DNA of 64,000 nucleotides from the NCBI RefSeq assembly GCF_963666015.1, contig NZ_OY762555.1, positions 1,550,001 through 1,614,000 of the forward strand, written 5' to 3'. Shown here one piece after another: positions 34,328 to 43,066 of this stretch (positions are counted from its first letter, which is position 1; every line of letters starts with the position of its first letter). The notes beneath the pieces were generated by a model. It saw nothing but the letters and a program-made list of their open reading frames with translations, did not search any database and was not told the origin of the DNA. The translations under genes were made by a program, and so were the position numbers. The DNA comes from an uncultured Sphaerochaeta sp. (lineage in GTDB: Bacteria > Spirochaetota > Spirochaetia > Sphaerochaetales > Sphaerochaetaceae).

Positions 34328-35305
34328 ATGAACAAGGTAGTTAAGAGCGCAGTAATCACTGGGTTTCTGGGAAAGACAACCGATCGATTCCGATCATACA
34401 ACACCCCGAAAACATTAGAAGAGAAGTTTGCATTGCTTTCCACAATCGATAATATCGATGGTGTTGAGGTAGTTTATCCTTATGAGGTTCCCTCAAGTGA
34501 TGAGCTAAAGAGGCTACTAGCCAAATACTCTCTGAAGATAGCTGCGATCAATGTCAATGTAAAGAATGAGCCTGAGTTCATTCTGGGAGGCCTCACTTCC
34601 GAAGATCCAGAGATCAGGAAAAAAGCTGTATCAATGATCTGTGATGCCAAAGATTACGCAGAGCAGGTTGGAGCCAACAAAGTTCAGTGTTGCCCTCTTG
34701 GTGATGGCTATGAATTTAGTTTCCAGCAGGATTATCGCAAAGCATGGAAGTATTTAGTGGAAGGATTCACAGAAGCAGGAGCTTATAAACCTGAGATGCC
34801 ACTCTTTATCGAATACAAGCCTAATGAAGTGAGAGGCAAATGCTATATCGATTCTGCGTCTAAAGCCCTCTATCTTTTAGAGCAAATTGGAAATGAGAAC
34901 ATCGGCATTACGCTTGACTTTGGTCATTCCATGTATGGAAAAGAGAATCCAGCAGAGGCTCTGAGCCTTATTGCTTCCAGCAGGTTCCCCTACTACGTGC
35001 ATATCAATGACAATGATGGCGCATGGGATTGGGACTACATGGTGGCATCAAAACATTTCCTGGAATATATCGAATTCATCTATTATCTGCAGGAATTCGG
35101 ATACTCCGATTACCTTACTTCCGACACGTCTCCCACCAGAATGGATCCGAAAGAGACCTTTGCTGCTAATGCAAGGTGGACCAACAAAATCTGGAATCTT
35201 GTTGCCGATTGTGATCGGGATTTGCTTGCACAGCTTATGAATGAAGGAAACTACATGAAAACGTGGAAATTCATTGAAGAACAATTCCTATTGAGAAATT
35301 GTTGA
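34328..35305 (+). CDS. Sugar phosphate isomerase/epimerase-like TIM barrel (325 aa)
   Basis: Xylose-isomerase-like TIM barrel of the AP-endonuclease-2 family. Metal-site candidates are Glu in FIEYKPNEVRG, Asp/His in ITLDFGHSMYG and the HINDNDGAWDWD segment. The frame is open from 34220, but Met at 34328 has AAGGAG eight bases upstream and sits just after the transketolase stop. It probably isomerises or epimerises the sugar that enters through the neighbouring transporter before transketolase acts. The precise substrate cannot be read from sequence. Confidence 0.88.
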   Translation: MNKVVKSAVITGFLGKTTDRFRSYNTPKTLEEKFALLSTIDNIDGVEVVYPYEVPSSDELKRLLAKYSLKIAAINVNVKNEPEFILGGLTSEDPEIRKKAVSMICDAKDYAEQVGANKVQCCPLGDGYEFSFQQDYRKAWKYLVEGFTEAGAYKPEMPLFIEYKPNEVRGKCYIDSASKALYLLEQIGNENIGITLDFGHSMYGKENPAEALSLIASSRFPYYVHINDNDGAWDWDYMVASKHFLEYIEFIYYLQEFGYSDYLTSDTSPTRMDPKETFAANARWTNKIWNLVADCDRDLLAQLMNEGNYMKTWKFIEEQFLLRNC

Positions 35306-35356
35306 TTCCCTATGAAAAACAAGCGTTTCATGAGAAATTAAAAGGAGAGGAACAAA

Positions 35357-36370
35357 ATGAAAAAAATGATTGTTTCGGTACTTATTGTTTCAATGGTGAT
35401 GATTCTCCCATTGTTTGCACAAGGACAAGGTGAGGTAGCCTATCCTGAGCGTGACATCACAACTGTGGTTGTCTGGGGCGCAGGTGGTGGTACAGATGTC
35501 TGTAACCGAGTGGTTATGGCAGAAATGTCGAAAGAATTGGGTGTGAACGTCAATGTAGTGAACAAAACTGGTGGTGTTTCGGGATCGATTGGCATGCTCG
35601 ATGCATTTTCCAAGAAAGCAGATGGATATACCCTTTGTGGTCTTTCAGAGTCAAATGTTACAGCAGGTGTAATGGGTGGCTGGGAAAACAGAATGGACGT
35701 TTGGGATATCTTCATTATTGGAGGCTCCCCAGATGTAATCTCTGTCACTCCTGATACTCCTTACCAGACGATTGAAGACCTTGTAGCAGCCGCTAAGGCC
35801 AATCCACAAGGGATTAAGGCAGCAGCAGGTGGAGCAGGCTCAATACACCATTTGAACTTGCTTGCTTTTGAGCAAGGAACAGAAATTGAATTCAACTTCA
35901 TTCCTTATCCAGGCTCTGCACCATCACAGAATGCAGCAATGACAGGCGAAGTTGATGTCGTCATCACCTCAGTTGCTGAACAAGCTCAGCTGATCATGGC
36001 TGGAAAACTGAGACCTCTGGGCGTTCTTGTTGAGGATGCATTTGATCTTGATGGCCGCTCTTTGGTATCTACCTTTGATGCATTCCCTGCTCTTAGCAAC
36101 TATCTTCCTCTTTCACAGGCAATTGGTTTTGCCGTTAAAGCTGAAGCACCTCAGAACGTGAAAGATACGTTGTATGCAGCATTTGACAAGGCAATGCAGT
36201 CCGAAGCTGTAAAGGAATTCGGAAAGAAGAATTTCTATGTACTTTCAGGTAAAAGAGGTCCAGAGGCCAATGCAATCTTCAAGAATCTTGAAGCTGTCTT
36301 TGCTTATACTTTGAAAGATCTTGGCTCTGCAACTGTAGACCCAGAAACATTGGGTATTGTGAGACCATAG
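35357..36370 (+). CDS. tctC: Tripartite tricarboxylate-type transporter binding protein, TctC-like (337 aa)
   Basis: Periplasmic receptor of a TTT-family secondary transporter. The signal peptide MKKMIVSVLIVSMVMILPLF ends at AQG. The mature protein shows YPERDITTVVVWGAGGGTD and YPGSAPSQNAAMTGEVDVV, both typical of TctC/Bug proteins that bind carboxylates. AAAGGAGAGG precedes the start. It is followed by a stem-loop and then the membrane genes. The ligand is unknown; a sugar acid would fit the split transketolase, dehydrogenase and GntR neighbours. Confidence 0.93.
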   Translation: MKKMIVSVLIVSMVMILPLFAQGQGEVAYPERDITTVVVWGAGGGTDVCNRVVMAEMSKELGVNVNVVNKTGGVSGSIGMLDAFSKKADGYTLCGLSESNVTAGVMGGWENRMDVWDIFIIGGSPDVISVTPDTPYQTIEDLVAAAKANPQGIKAAAGGAGSIHHLNLLAFEQGTEIEFNFIPYPGSAPSQNAAMTGEVDVVITSVAEQAQLIMAGKLRPLGVLVEDAFDLDGRSLVSTFDAFPALSNYLPLSQAIGFAVKAEAPQNVKDTLYAAFDKAMQSEAVKEFGKKNFYVLSGKRGPEANAIFKNLEAVFAYTLKDLGSATVDPETLGIVRP

Positions 36371-36379
36371 TATAAAGAG

Positions 36380-36418
36380 AGCCATGGAGCAGAATGTTTT
36401 TGTGCACTGCCCATGGCT
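36380..36418 (+). terminator. Stem-loop between TctC and TctB genes
   Basis: AGCCATGG-A-GCAG (36380-36392) pairs with CTGC-CCATGGCT (36407-36418), followed by TTATT. It would stabilise or partly terminate the binding-protein transcript, giving more receptor than membrane protein. Confidence 0.6.
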
Positions 36419-36490
36419 TTATTCTCTAATCCGAAACGCAGGAGTATCCTCACCCCTGCTATTGAAATCCAGACGTAAGGAAAACAATCT

Positions 36491-37300
36491 ATGATCGAAG
36501 ACAAAGTTACCATGCGAAAGCGAGATTTCATCACCAGCTTGATTCTAATTTGTACTTCTATTGGAATTTTAATTGGAGCTTCCCGCATGCCTATGAAAGG
36601 TAATTATGGGGGAGTCCAAAATGCGTGGTATGTCTCACCGGCCCTTCTCCCATTGATCATCGGCATTGGTTTGCTGATTCTCAGTTGCATTCTTCTCATC
36701 AACTCGATTCTGAGCAAGGGTGCAAAAGGAGTCATAGATGACGTGGTTGCATTCACATCAAAGAAAAACAGTCTTTCTGCATCAAGCTTAGACAGCGTAG
36801 AGGCTTCAGAAAAACTGGCAAGACAGATATCCCAGTTCCGAGTATCCATCGTTGTGTTGGAATTTTTCATTCTGATTTTCTTGCTTATTCCTCGAGTTGA
36901 TTTCCTCATCTCGTTAATTTTCTTCTTGTTGAGCGTTATGGGGATGTTTTATTTAAATCAAGCCACGCTTTTCAGGAACGTTGCAAAACTCCTTATTGCA
37001 TGGACATTGATACTCAGTAGTATTGCTTGGAGCAATCTTGATGTACTCCTTGTTCAAACTTTTGAATTTACTCTCGACATTATTGTGTTCGTGATGACTG
37101 TATCCATCTACATCGTGTTACGAAAAGAAGCGATAAAAGATACAGAGATCAAGAAAAAATTACGAATTGTACTTCTGTTGTCAATCGCGGTTCCTGTTAT
37201 CGTGACTGCAGTGTTCAGATATGCACTTCTCGTTCCTCTACCGGTAGAAGGACTATTCTTTGACAGAATCTGCAATTCAATCTATTACGCATTGAGATAG
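36491..37300 (+). CDS. tctB: Tripartite tricarboxylate-type transporter small membrane subunit, TctB-like (269 aa)
   Basis: Small integral membrane subunit of the TTT transporter. An N-terminal span (FITSLILICTSIGILIGASRMP) is followed by WYVSPALLPLIIGIGLLILS and further spans, five to six in all. It is larger than usual TctB (about 150-200 residues), with a charged loop and C-terminal spans. Start at 36491 follows AAGGA at a slightly long distance. Identification relies on position between TctC and TctA and on the N-terminal pattern, because TctB is poorly conserved. Confidence 0.85.
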   Translation: MIEDKVTMRKRDFITSLILICTSIGILIGASRMPMKGNYGGVQNAWYVSPALLPLIIGIGLLILSCILLINSILSKGAKGVIDDVVAFTSKKNSLSASSLDSVEASEKLARQISQFRVSIVVLEFFILIFLLIPRVDFLISLIFFLLSVMGMFYLNQATLFRNVAKLLIAWTLILSSIAWSNLDVLLVQTFEFTLDIIVFVMTVSIYIVLRKEAIKDTEIKKKLRIVLLLSIAVPVIVTAVFRYALLVPLPVEGLFFDRICNSIYYALR

Positions 37301-37309
37301 GAGTATGGT

Positions 37310-38818
37310 ATGCAAATGTTGGAATCACTGCTCTCTTTTATAGTACAAATTGGTTATTTGCTGACAGATCCTATTGGTTTACTCGTCCTCTTCGGGTCGG
37401 TGATCATGGGTATCATATTTGGTGCTACCCCAGGACTAACGGCCACCCTTGGTGTTGCACTATTGACCACACTCACCTATGGCATGAATACCTCAACAGC
37501 CATGATTGCCTTGATGGGCATCTATGTAGGAGGAGTGTATGGAGGATCATACACGGCAATCTTGGTGAATATCCCTGGCACAGCGGCATCGGCCGCTACA
37601 GCAATGGATGGATATCCATTAGCTTGCAAAGGGTTTGCAGGAAGAGCCTTGGGGCTCACCACCACTGCCTCAGCCATTGGAACATTCATCGGCATGTTCT
37701 TTGTGATCACCCTGTCTCCGGTAATCTCTGAGCTGGCACTGCAGTTCACTTCCTTTGAGTTTTTCCTTCTTGCACTTTTCGGCATTATCATCAGTGGATC
37801 ACTCACAAGCCCTGATCTTGTCTACAAGGGATGGATAGCAGGATTCCTTGGATTATTTCTATCAGTAATTGGACGAGACAGTCTGCAAGTGTACCCAAGA
37901 TTCACCTTTGGTATCTCTCAACTTGATAGTGGTATTGAAGTAGTACCTGTGCTTATAGGTGCATTTGGAATCCCTCAAATAATGAGCGTTCTCAAGGATA
38001 ATTTTTCAGTTACTGGGATGAAAAGCATCGGAAAGATCCTTCCGGACTTCAAGACTATCTTCAAGCATATTCCCGTTATTCTCCGGTCAAGCATGATCGG
38101 TGTTGGAATCGGATCTGTCCCTGGGATTGGTGAGGATATTGCAGGTTGGGTTTCTTATGGCACAGCGAAAAGAGCTTCAAAACATCCTGAAGAATATGGT
38201 AATGGATCGGTAGAGGCAGTTATTTGTACGGAAACAGCAAATAATGCATGTATTGGGGGAGCAATGATTCCCTTATTAAGCCTTGGTGTCCCTGGAAGTC
38301 CACCCGCAGCGATGCTCCTTGGAGCCCTGATGCTTCATGGTGTCAATCCAGGTCCAATGCTTACCTTTGAAAACCCTGAATTCATACCTAACATCACCGC
38401 AATTCTCTTGCTTGCATCAGTAGCTATGTGGATATGTGGAATGCTACTTGCGAAACAGGTGGTAAAAGTACTGAGAATCCCCACCTCGATTTTCATGCCG
38501 ATTATTGGACTTCTCTGCATTATTGGCTCCTACGCAATAGGCTTGAATGAGTTCAATCTTTACTTGATGCTCATTGTTGGTGTTATTGCATATATTCTTA
38601 CAGAACAGGGATATCCAATTGCACCATTGGTGATTGGTGTAATACTAGGCCCCATGTGTGATGAAAACCTAAGACGCGCTTTGATGGTATCACAGGGGAG
38701 CTTGGCTCCAATTTTCCAACGACCAGTAGCCTTACTCCTTTTCCTGGTTATCGTTGCTACCATTCTTAGTAGTACGGGGATGTTCGCAAAAGTAAAAGAG
38801 AAGTTTTCAAAGAAATAA
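37310..38818 (+). CDS. tctA: Tripartite tricarboxylate-type transporter large permease, TctA-like (502 aa)
   Basis: Twelve-span channel subunit of the TTT transporter. The signature GATPGLTATLGVALL near residue 40 and the internal repeat GSVPGIGEDIAGWVSYGTAKRAS are typical, as is ILVNIPGTAASAATAMDGYP. Length is normal for TctA. GATAGGAG precedes the start by eight bases. Together with TctC and TctB it forms a proton- or sodium-driven carboxylate importer. Confidence 0.95.
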   Translation: MQMLESLLSFIVQIGYLLTDPIGLLVLFGSVIMGIIFGATPGLTATLGVALLTTLTYGMNTSTAMIALMGIYVGGVYGGSYTAILVNIPGTAASAATAMDGYPLACKGFAGRALGLTTTASAIGTFIGMFFVITLSPVISELALQFTSFEFFLLALFGIIISGSLTSPDLVYKGWIAGFLGLFLSVIGRDSLQVYPRFTFGISQLDSGIEVVPVLIGAFGIPQIMSVLKDNFSVTGMKSIGKILPDFKTIFKHIPVILRSSMIGVGIGSVPGIGEDIAGWVSYGTAKRASKHPEEYGNGSVEAVICTETANNACIGGAMIPLLSLGVPGSPPAAMLLGALMLHGVNPGPMLTFENPEFIPNITAILLLASVAMWICGMLLAKQVVKVLRIPTSIFMPIIGLLCIIGSYAIGLNEFNLYLMLIVGVIAYILTEQGYPIAPLVIGVILGPMCDENLRRALMVSQGSLAPIFQRPVALLLFLVIVATILSSTGMFAKVKEKFSKK

Positions 38819-38859
38819 TAGGGCACAGGCAAATGCCTATCAAGATAGAGAGGATACGT

Positions 38860-39819
38860 ATGGATAAAATTGTAGTTTTGGATGGATTCACCTTGAATCC
38901 AGGAGATATGAGCTGGGAAGCATTTGAGGATCTGGGGCAACTTTGTGTGTATGAAAGAACTGACGAAGAGTGCATCGTCGAGAGAGCACAAGACGCTACT
39001 TATTTACTCACCAATAAAACCCCTATCACGGCTAAAACACTTGATAACCTTCCCTCGCTGAAGTACATCGGTGTTTTGGCAACAGGTTTTAATGTTGTTG
39101 ACGTACAAGCCGCTGCAGAGAGAGGTATTACTGTCACTAATATTCCTACCTATGGCACTCGTTCAGTGGCTCAGATGGTCTTTGCCCACCTATTGCATCT
39201 TACCCAGCATGTTGCTGAACATGCCCAAGGGGTTTCAAAGGGTAAATGGCAGGCATGCCCTGATTTCTGCTACTGGGAGTACCCCCTTATAGAACTTGAG
39301 GGCAAGACATTAGGACTTGTTGGCTATGGAAGAATCGGAAAAGCAACAGCGCAAATAGCCCGATCATTTGGGATGAACGTTGTGTCCTATGATCCATTCA
39401 TCTCTGCACCAGATGAAGAGGTAGGTGTTGATTTTGTTGATCTCAATACATTGCTTTCGTCCTCGGATGTCATTAGCTTACACTGCCCACTTACAGAGCA
39501 AAACAGGGAGTTCCTGAACAAAGAAAAAATATCGATTATGAAACAGGGTAGTTTCTTGATCAATACCAGTAGAGGCCCTCTTGTTTGTGAACAGGATCTG
39601 GCTGATGCTCTCAATAGCGGACATATCGCTGGTGCTGGTTTGGATGTGGTTTCGACAGAGCCAATCAAGGCAAGCAATCCACTGCTTTCGGCAAAGAATT
39701 GCTATATTACTCCCCATATTTCGTGGGCAACAGAAAGTGCAAGAAAACGTCTGATGGCTCTGGCTGTAGAGAATCTAAAGGCATTCATGGAAGGGAAACC
39801 AAAGAATATCGTATCATAG
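38860..39819 (+). CDS. D-2-hydroxyacid dehydrogenase (319 aa)
   Basis: NAD(P)-dependent dehydrogenase of the glycerate/hydroxypyruvate reductase type. The dinucleotide motif GLVGYGRIGKA is near residue 150. Catalytic Arg is in INTSRGPL, Glu near VVSTEPI, and His in TPHISWATESA. The frame is open from 38833, but Met at 38860 has AGAGGA eight bases upstream. It closes the transketolase-TctCBA operon and is followed by a clear terminator. It probably reduces a 2-keto acid or oxidises a 2-hydroxy acid imported by the TTT system. Confidence 0.92.
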   Translation: MDKIVVLDGFTLNPGDMSWEAFEDLGQLCVYERTDEECIVERAQDATYLLTNKTPITAKTLDNLPSLKYIGVLATGFNVVDVQAAAERGITVTNIPTYGTRSVAQMVFAHLLHLTQHVAEHAQGVSKGKWQACPDFCYWEYPLIELEGKTLGLVGYGRIGKATAQIARSFGMNVVSYDPFISAPDEEVGVDFVDLNTLLSSSDVISLHCPLTEQNREFLNKEKISIMKQGSFLINTSRGPLVCEQDLADALNSGHIAGAGLDVVSTEPIKASNPLLSAKNCYITPHISWATESARKRLMALAVENLKAFMEGKPKNIVS

Positions 39820-39839
39820 CTGATCACAGTAGAGAAATC

Positions 39840-39877
39840 ATGGAGAGTATAACTCACGTTAAGCTCTCCATTTTTTT
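39840..39877 (+). terminator. Intrinsic terminator
   Basis: Perfect 8-bp stem ATGGAGAG (39840-39847) and CTCTCCAT (39864-39871) with a 16-base loop, followed by six T. It ends the transketolase-to-dehydrogenase operon 21 bases after its last stop. Confidence 0.85.
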
Positions 39878-39907
39878 GTACAGTGTGATAGGCTTCCTAA
39901 AGAGAAA

Positions 39908-40225
39908 TCACCCCACAAAATCTTCCCTATAGGGAGTGAATACATCCAGAACCAATCCCTTCTCCAGGCAGGTGGTCCCATGCTTTACATTTGGTTCAAA
40001 GACAAGGGTATCTCCCTTTGAAACCTCTACAGGCTTTCCATCGATGGTAAAGGAAAAAGAGCCCTCCAACACATAGGTCAACTGGGTATGGGGATGGGAG
40101 TGCACGGAACCAACTCCACCTGCTTCAAAGTGGACTTCCACTGCCATGATTGTCTCATTGTAGGAGAGAATCTTACGCTTCACACCCTCAGCCACTACCT
40201 CAAATCCATCTTGCTTTGAACTCAT
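39908..40225 (-). CDS. KdgF-like cupin protein (105 aa)
   Basis: Single-domain cupin with the metal-binding pattern HSHPHTQLTYVLEGSFSFTI and the second motif GDTLVFEPNVKHG. Length and pattern match KdgF, which linearises 4,5-unsaturated uronates in pectin and alginate breakdown, so it fits beside GH105 and GH28 functions. The frame is open to 40273, but Met at 40225 has AAGGAGT upstream. Its C-terminal coding sequence is duplicated as a relic at 30913-30983, on the other side of the catabolic block. Distinction from other small cupins is not certain. Confidence 0.85.
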   Translation of the reverse strand: MSSKQDGFEVVAEGVKRKILSYNETIMAVEVHFEAGGVGSVHSHPHTQLTYVLEGSFSFTIDGKPVEVSKGDTLVFEPNVKHGTTCLEKGLVLDVFTPYREDFVG

Positions 40226-40326
40226 ACTTGACTCCTTCCCTGCTAGTATGCCGGAGCGATACAGGCAATGCAACTACGATTAGGTCATCTTATTACGAGA
40301 CAATGCTTGAAGAACTATGTTGATCC

Positions 40327-41298
40327 TTACTCCCCAAGGGGAATATATCGGGTGAATTTCCCACAAGTCTGTTGCGTGAGTTGTCCTTCAGCACACAGCT
40401 CCTTGAGCAGCCTGAAGGCTTTTGTTGTCTTCAGCCCCACAAGGTCCTCCACTTCTTTCCTGGAAATGGAACCTCTTGCTTTAGCATGGTATAGAATGGA
40501 TGCCTTCTCCGCATTCAGAGACTCTCCAACGCTATCCTCATGATATTCATGTTTCTGGGTATACGTGCCTTCTTCATTGCTATTTGGGAGGACACAGGAG
40601 AATGCACCTTCAGCAGCTTTAAATTCGGGTTTTCTTAGATATTCCTTATAGAGATGCATAATCTTTCGAATACCTGTCCCATAACTTTCCACTAACTGTA
40701 GTCGATAAAACACTGAAGCCAAATTTGGATTTCTTGACTGAGAAATTCCCATGGTGATTGCCTCCATGGAAAGACCTCTCATCAAACCCCCAAGAGAAAT
40801 AAATTCAATACGATCATCAAATACATTGATAATCGTACTTCCTGAAAAAAGATAGTCACGATGAATTATGCTATTCAATAGTGCTTCACGAATAGCTTCT
40901 TGTGGATAATCCAAGGTATCTTCCCGCAACAGCCCGTTGAATCGTGCTTTTGTTTTATTGTAAGTAGCAAGAAATCTATACACATCTGAAAGCTGTTTCA
41001 GAACAGATCCAGAAAATTCTTTCCTATCGCGAAAGACTGCAAAATCCCGACCCTGAAATACAGCCACCTTACAGGTATACGAACATTGGTCGGAAAGCAA
41101 CATAGCAAGATTGGTAAAAAGTTTATCTGAGCCTATCATTTTCAGGGTTTCCATCTGGGCTGAACCAAAGGCAATTTGTCGTTTATCCATCTCCTCTTTC
41201 AAAGTTATGAATGTTAAGTCCTGTTCCAAACTTCTGCATGCTTCAAACGAAGTTCCTGATGTCTCCAGAAGCAGACTTCGAATGCCACTTTCATTCAT
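40327..41298 (-). CDS. AlbA-type ATP-binding regulator, N-terminally shortened (323 aa)
   Basis: Matches the C-terminal two thirds of the common AlbA_2/HATPase_c_4 transcriptional-regulator-like proteins: the linker LLLETSGTSFEACRSLEQDLTF, the ATP-binding-like segment PQEAIREALLNSIIHRDY, FDDRIEFISLGGL, SYGTGIRKIM, and a C-terminal winged helix. The N-terminal AlbA_2 (Schlafen-type) domain of about 130 residues is missing. A strong promoter ends at the first possible ATG (41331), so the Met at 41298 is the likely start. It may be a functional shortened form. It lies beside the AAA/TOPRIM module. Confidence 0.8.
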   Translation of the reverse strand: MNESGIRSLLLETSGTSFEACRSLEQDLTFITLKEEMDKRQIAFGSAQMETLKMIGSDKLFTNLAMLLSDQCSYTCKVAVFQGRDFAVFRDRKEFSGSVLKQLSDVYRFLATYNKTKARFNGLLREDTLDYPQEAIREALLNSIIHRDYLFSGSTIINVFDDRIEFISLGGLMRGLSMEAITMGISQSRNPNLASVFYRLQLVESYGTGIRKIMHLYKEYLRKPEFKAAEGAFSCVLPNSNEEGTYTQKHEYHEDSVGESLNAEKASILYHAKARGSISRKEVEDLVGLKTTKAFRLLKELCAEGQLTQQTCGKFTRYIPLGE

Positions 41299-41329
41299 AG
41301 GATCTTTCTTTCTTCCTTTCTTTCTTTCC

Positions 41330-41357
41330 ATTATAAGCTGAAGGATAAGAAAGTCAA
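41330..41357 (-). promoter_or_regulatory. Promoter of shortened AlbA-type gene
   Basis: TTGACT (41352-41357) and TATAAT (41330-41335) with a 16-base spacer on the minus strand. The -10 box overlaps the first ATG of the frame, which excludes that codon as start if this promoter is used. Confidence 0.65.
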
Positions 41358-41383
41358 ACAGGTTTCACCTCATATGGCAGTTC

Positions 41384-41530
41384 CTACCCAATCACCACCT
41401 TGCCAACCTCTCCCCTATGCTCAGAGGCGAAGGATAATGCCTCAACTACCTGGTCGAAAGGAAACCGGTGCGAGACGATTCCTTCAACAGAGAGAGCCTT
41501 GGAAGCCAAGAGAGACAGCACTAGGGCAGG
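41384..41530 (-). pseudogene. Dehydrogenase 3'-end fragment, copy A
   Basis: The minus strand encodes LSLLASKALSVEGIVSHRF and continues FPFDQVVEALSFASEHRGEV to VVIG and a stop at 41384. This is the C-terminus of a zinc-type medium-chain dehydrogenase (sorbitol/xylitol dehydrogenase-like). Only about 48 codons align with copy B at 43848; upstream of that the sequence is unrelated and no start exists. It marks the left edge of the AAA/TOPRIM module. Confidence 0.8.
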
Positions 41531-41677
41531 AAAGAAAACAATCTGCTCGATCACAGAATCTTTCACTGTTAAAAAGCTTGTAGTACTACAACACAAGTAC
41601 GGTACAGTAGGCGAAGTATTTCATACTCAAAATATTCTCAAGTTATATCTTTTAATGCTTTTTGATATGTTTTTTGT

Positions 41678-41706
41678 TTGATATTTTGTGATTTTTGAAA
41701 TATAAT
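41678..41706 (+). promoter_or_regulatory. Promoter of AAA/TOPRIM module
   Basis: TTGATA (41678-41683) and a consensus TATAAT (41701-41706) with an optimal 17-base spacer, 39 bases before the ATPase start and inside very AT-rich DNA. Confidence 0.75.
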
Positions 41707-41744
41707 GCACTAAATGGTTTATTACGATTGCAATAAGGAAGATA

Positions 41745-43061
41745 ATGATGAAAATAAAAAGCATATCCCTTGGAGGATTTAAAAATCTAAAACTGACACG
41801 CATTGAGTTTAATCGTATTACAGCGCTTGTTTCTCCGAATAATTATGGCAAGTCCAATGTTCTCCAAGGAATTGACTTTGCTTTATCATTCTTGAGTGCT
41901 GGAGAAAAAAGCCGCAAGAAAATGACATCCTGGACAAAAGGAATACCTTTGAATCCGTATTCTGCAGCCGACCCTTTTCTCTTTGAGGTTGAGTTCCATG
42001 AACCTTCTTTGGGCGAGTATCAATATGTACGGTATGGATTTTCTTTCACCTGGTTCCGTGATGATGCTTCTGGGCAACGGATTGTCGATGAATGGTTGGA
42101 AATGAGAGAAACCGAGAGCGTAAAATATACAAAATACCTGAAGAGAAATGAAGGACGTTATCGAAAAGCGAAATCCACAAATGCTTTTAGAAATATCATT
42201 TTAGGCCCATATCAGCTTGCTGTTGATACCTTGTCCTCTATTGATGACATTGCCTATGCCTCAGCGCTCAGCTTGATAAAACATCTCTCCTTTATTACTT
42301 GCGTATCTCTGGATATGGATAGTCAATATCAGGACCTCCCGTTTGAAATGAGTGATTCAGATGACTCACTCTCCGATACAAATGATATCCCCAAATTACT
42401 CAATGCTCTCAAGGACAAATTTCCTGATAGATTTGCATTATTCAAAGAAGCCATTACAACCCTATTCCCTGAAATAAGCGACATCGAGGTGGTGAAGGCA
42501 AAATTTGATCCACCTGATGAGTTGTTTAAGATGTATGCAATGGAAAATGAGGAAGTGAAGTATACTACCAATGCAGCCACCCCTCCATTCAAATGGAAGA
42601 ATGAGATTCAGAAAATCTTTGTAACGTACAAGCATATGAATCAACCACTTGATATTACTATGTTGTCAGCAGGGACAAAGCGGCTATTCTGGATTATGGC
42701 CATCCTATTCTCCAGCAATTCAACTACACACGTTATAGGTATTGAAGAACTGGAGACCAGTATCCATCCAAGACTCATAAAGCAAACCCTGGAACTACTA
42801 AACGAGCATCTAGGAGATATTTCTTTGATTATCACAAGCCACTCTCCCTATCTTGTCCAATACGTAAAATTGGAGAATATCTATATTGGCATTCCTGACA
42901 AGACAGGGCTTGCTTCCTTCCAGAAAATTGCCAAGACCAAGGTTAAATCTTTAGTCAATACATCCCAAGATCTTGGACTCTCAATAGGTGAGTATCTGTT
43001 TGACTTGATGTCTGGCGATTCCAAGTCCAATTACATCCTCAAAAAATATATCAAGGGTTAA
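41745..43061 (+). CDS. AAA ATPase, OLD/RecF-like (438 aa)
   Basis: SMC/RecF-type ATPase. ISLGGFKNLKLTRIEFNRIT leads to a Walker A of the form SPNNYGKSN near residue 32, in which the usual first Gly is Ser. LDITMLSAGTKRLFWIMAIL corresponds to the ABC-like signature, HVIGIEELETSIHP is Walker B, and LIITSHSPYLVQYV the switch region. Two adjacent ATGs are possible starts; AAGGA is better spaced to the second (41748). It is followed five bases later by a TOPRIM-like gene, the gene order of two-component defence systems of the AbiL/PARIS kind. It differs from the ATPase at 11262. Confidence 0.85.
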   Translation: MMKIKSISLGGFKNLKLTRIEFNRITALVSPNNYGKSNVLQGIDFALSFLSAGEKSRKKMTSWTKGIPLNPYSAADPFLFEVEFHEPSLGEYQYVRYGFSFTWFRDDASGQRIVDEWLEMRETESVKYTKYLKRNEGRYRKAKSTNAFRNIILGPYQLAVDTLSSIDDIAYASALSLIKHLSFITCVSLDMDSQYQDLPFEMSDSDDSLSDTNDIPKLLNALKDKFPDRFALFKEAITTLFPEISDIEVVKAKFDPPDELFKMYAMENEEVKYTTNAATPPFKWKNEIQKIFVTYKHMNQPLDITMLSAGTKRLFWIMAILFSSNSTTHVIGIEELETSIHPRLIKQTLELLNEHLGDISLIITSHSPYLVQYVKLENIYIGIPDKTGLASFQKIAKTKVKSLVNTSQDLGLSIGEYLFDLMSGDSKSNYILKKYIKG

Positions 43062-43066
43062 GGAAC

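Noticed and set aside
41384..41596. Independent 70-residue gene
   Set aside because: Its last 48 codons are the dehydrogenase tail and its first 22 are unrelated read-in; it has no ribosome binding site and is better called a fragment.
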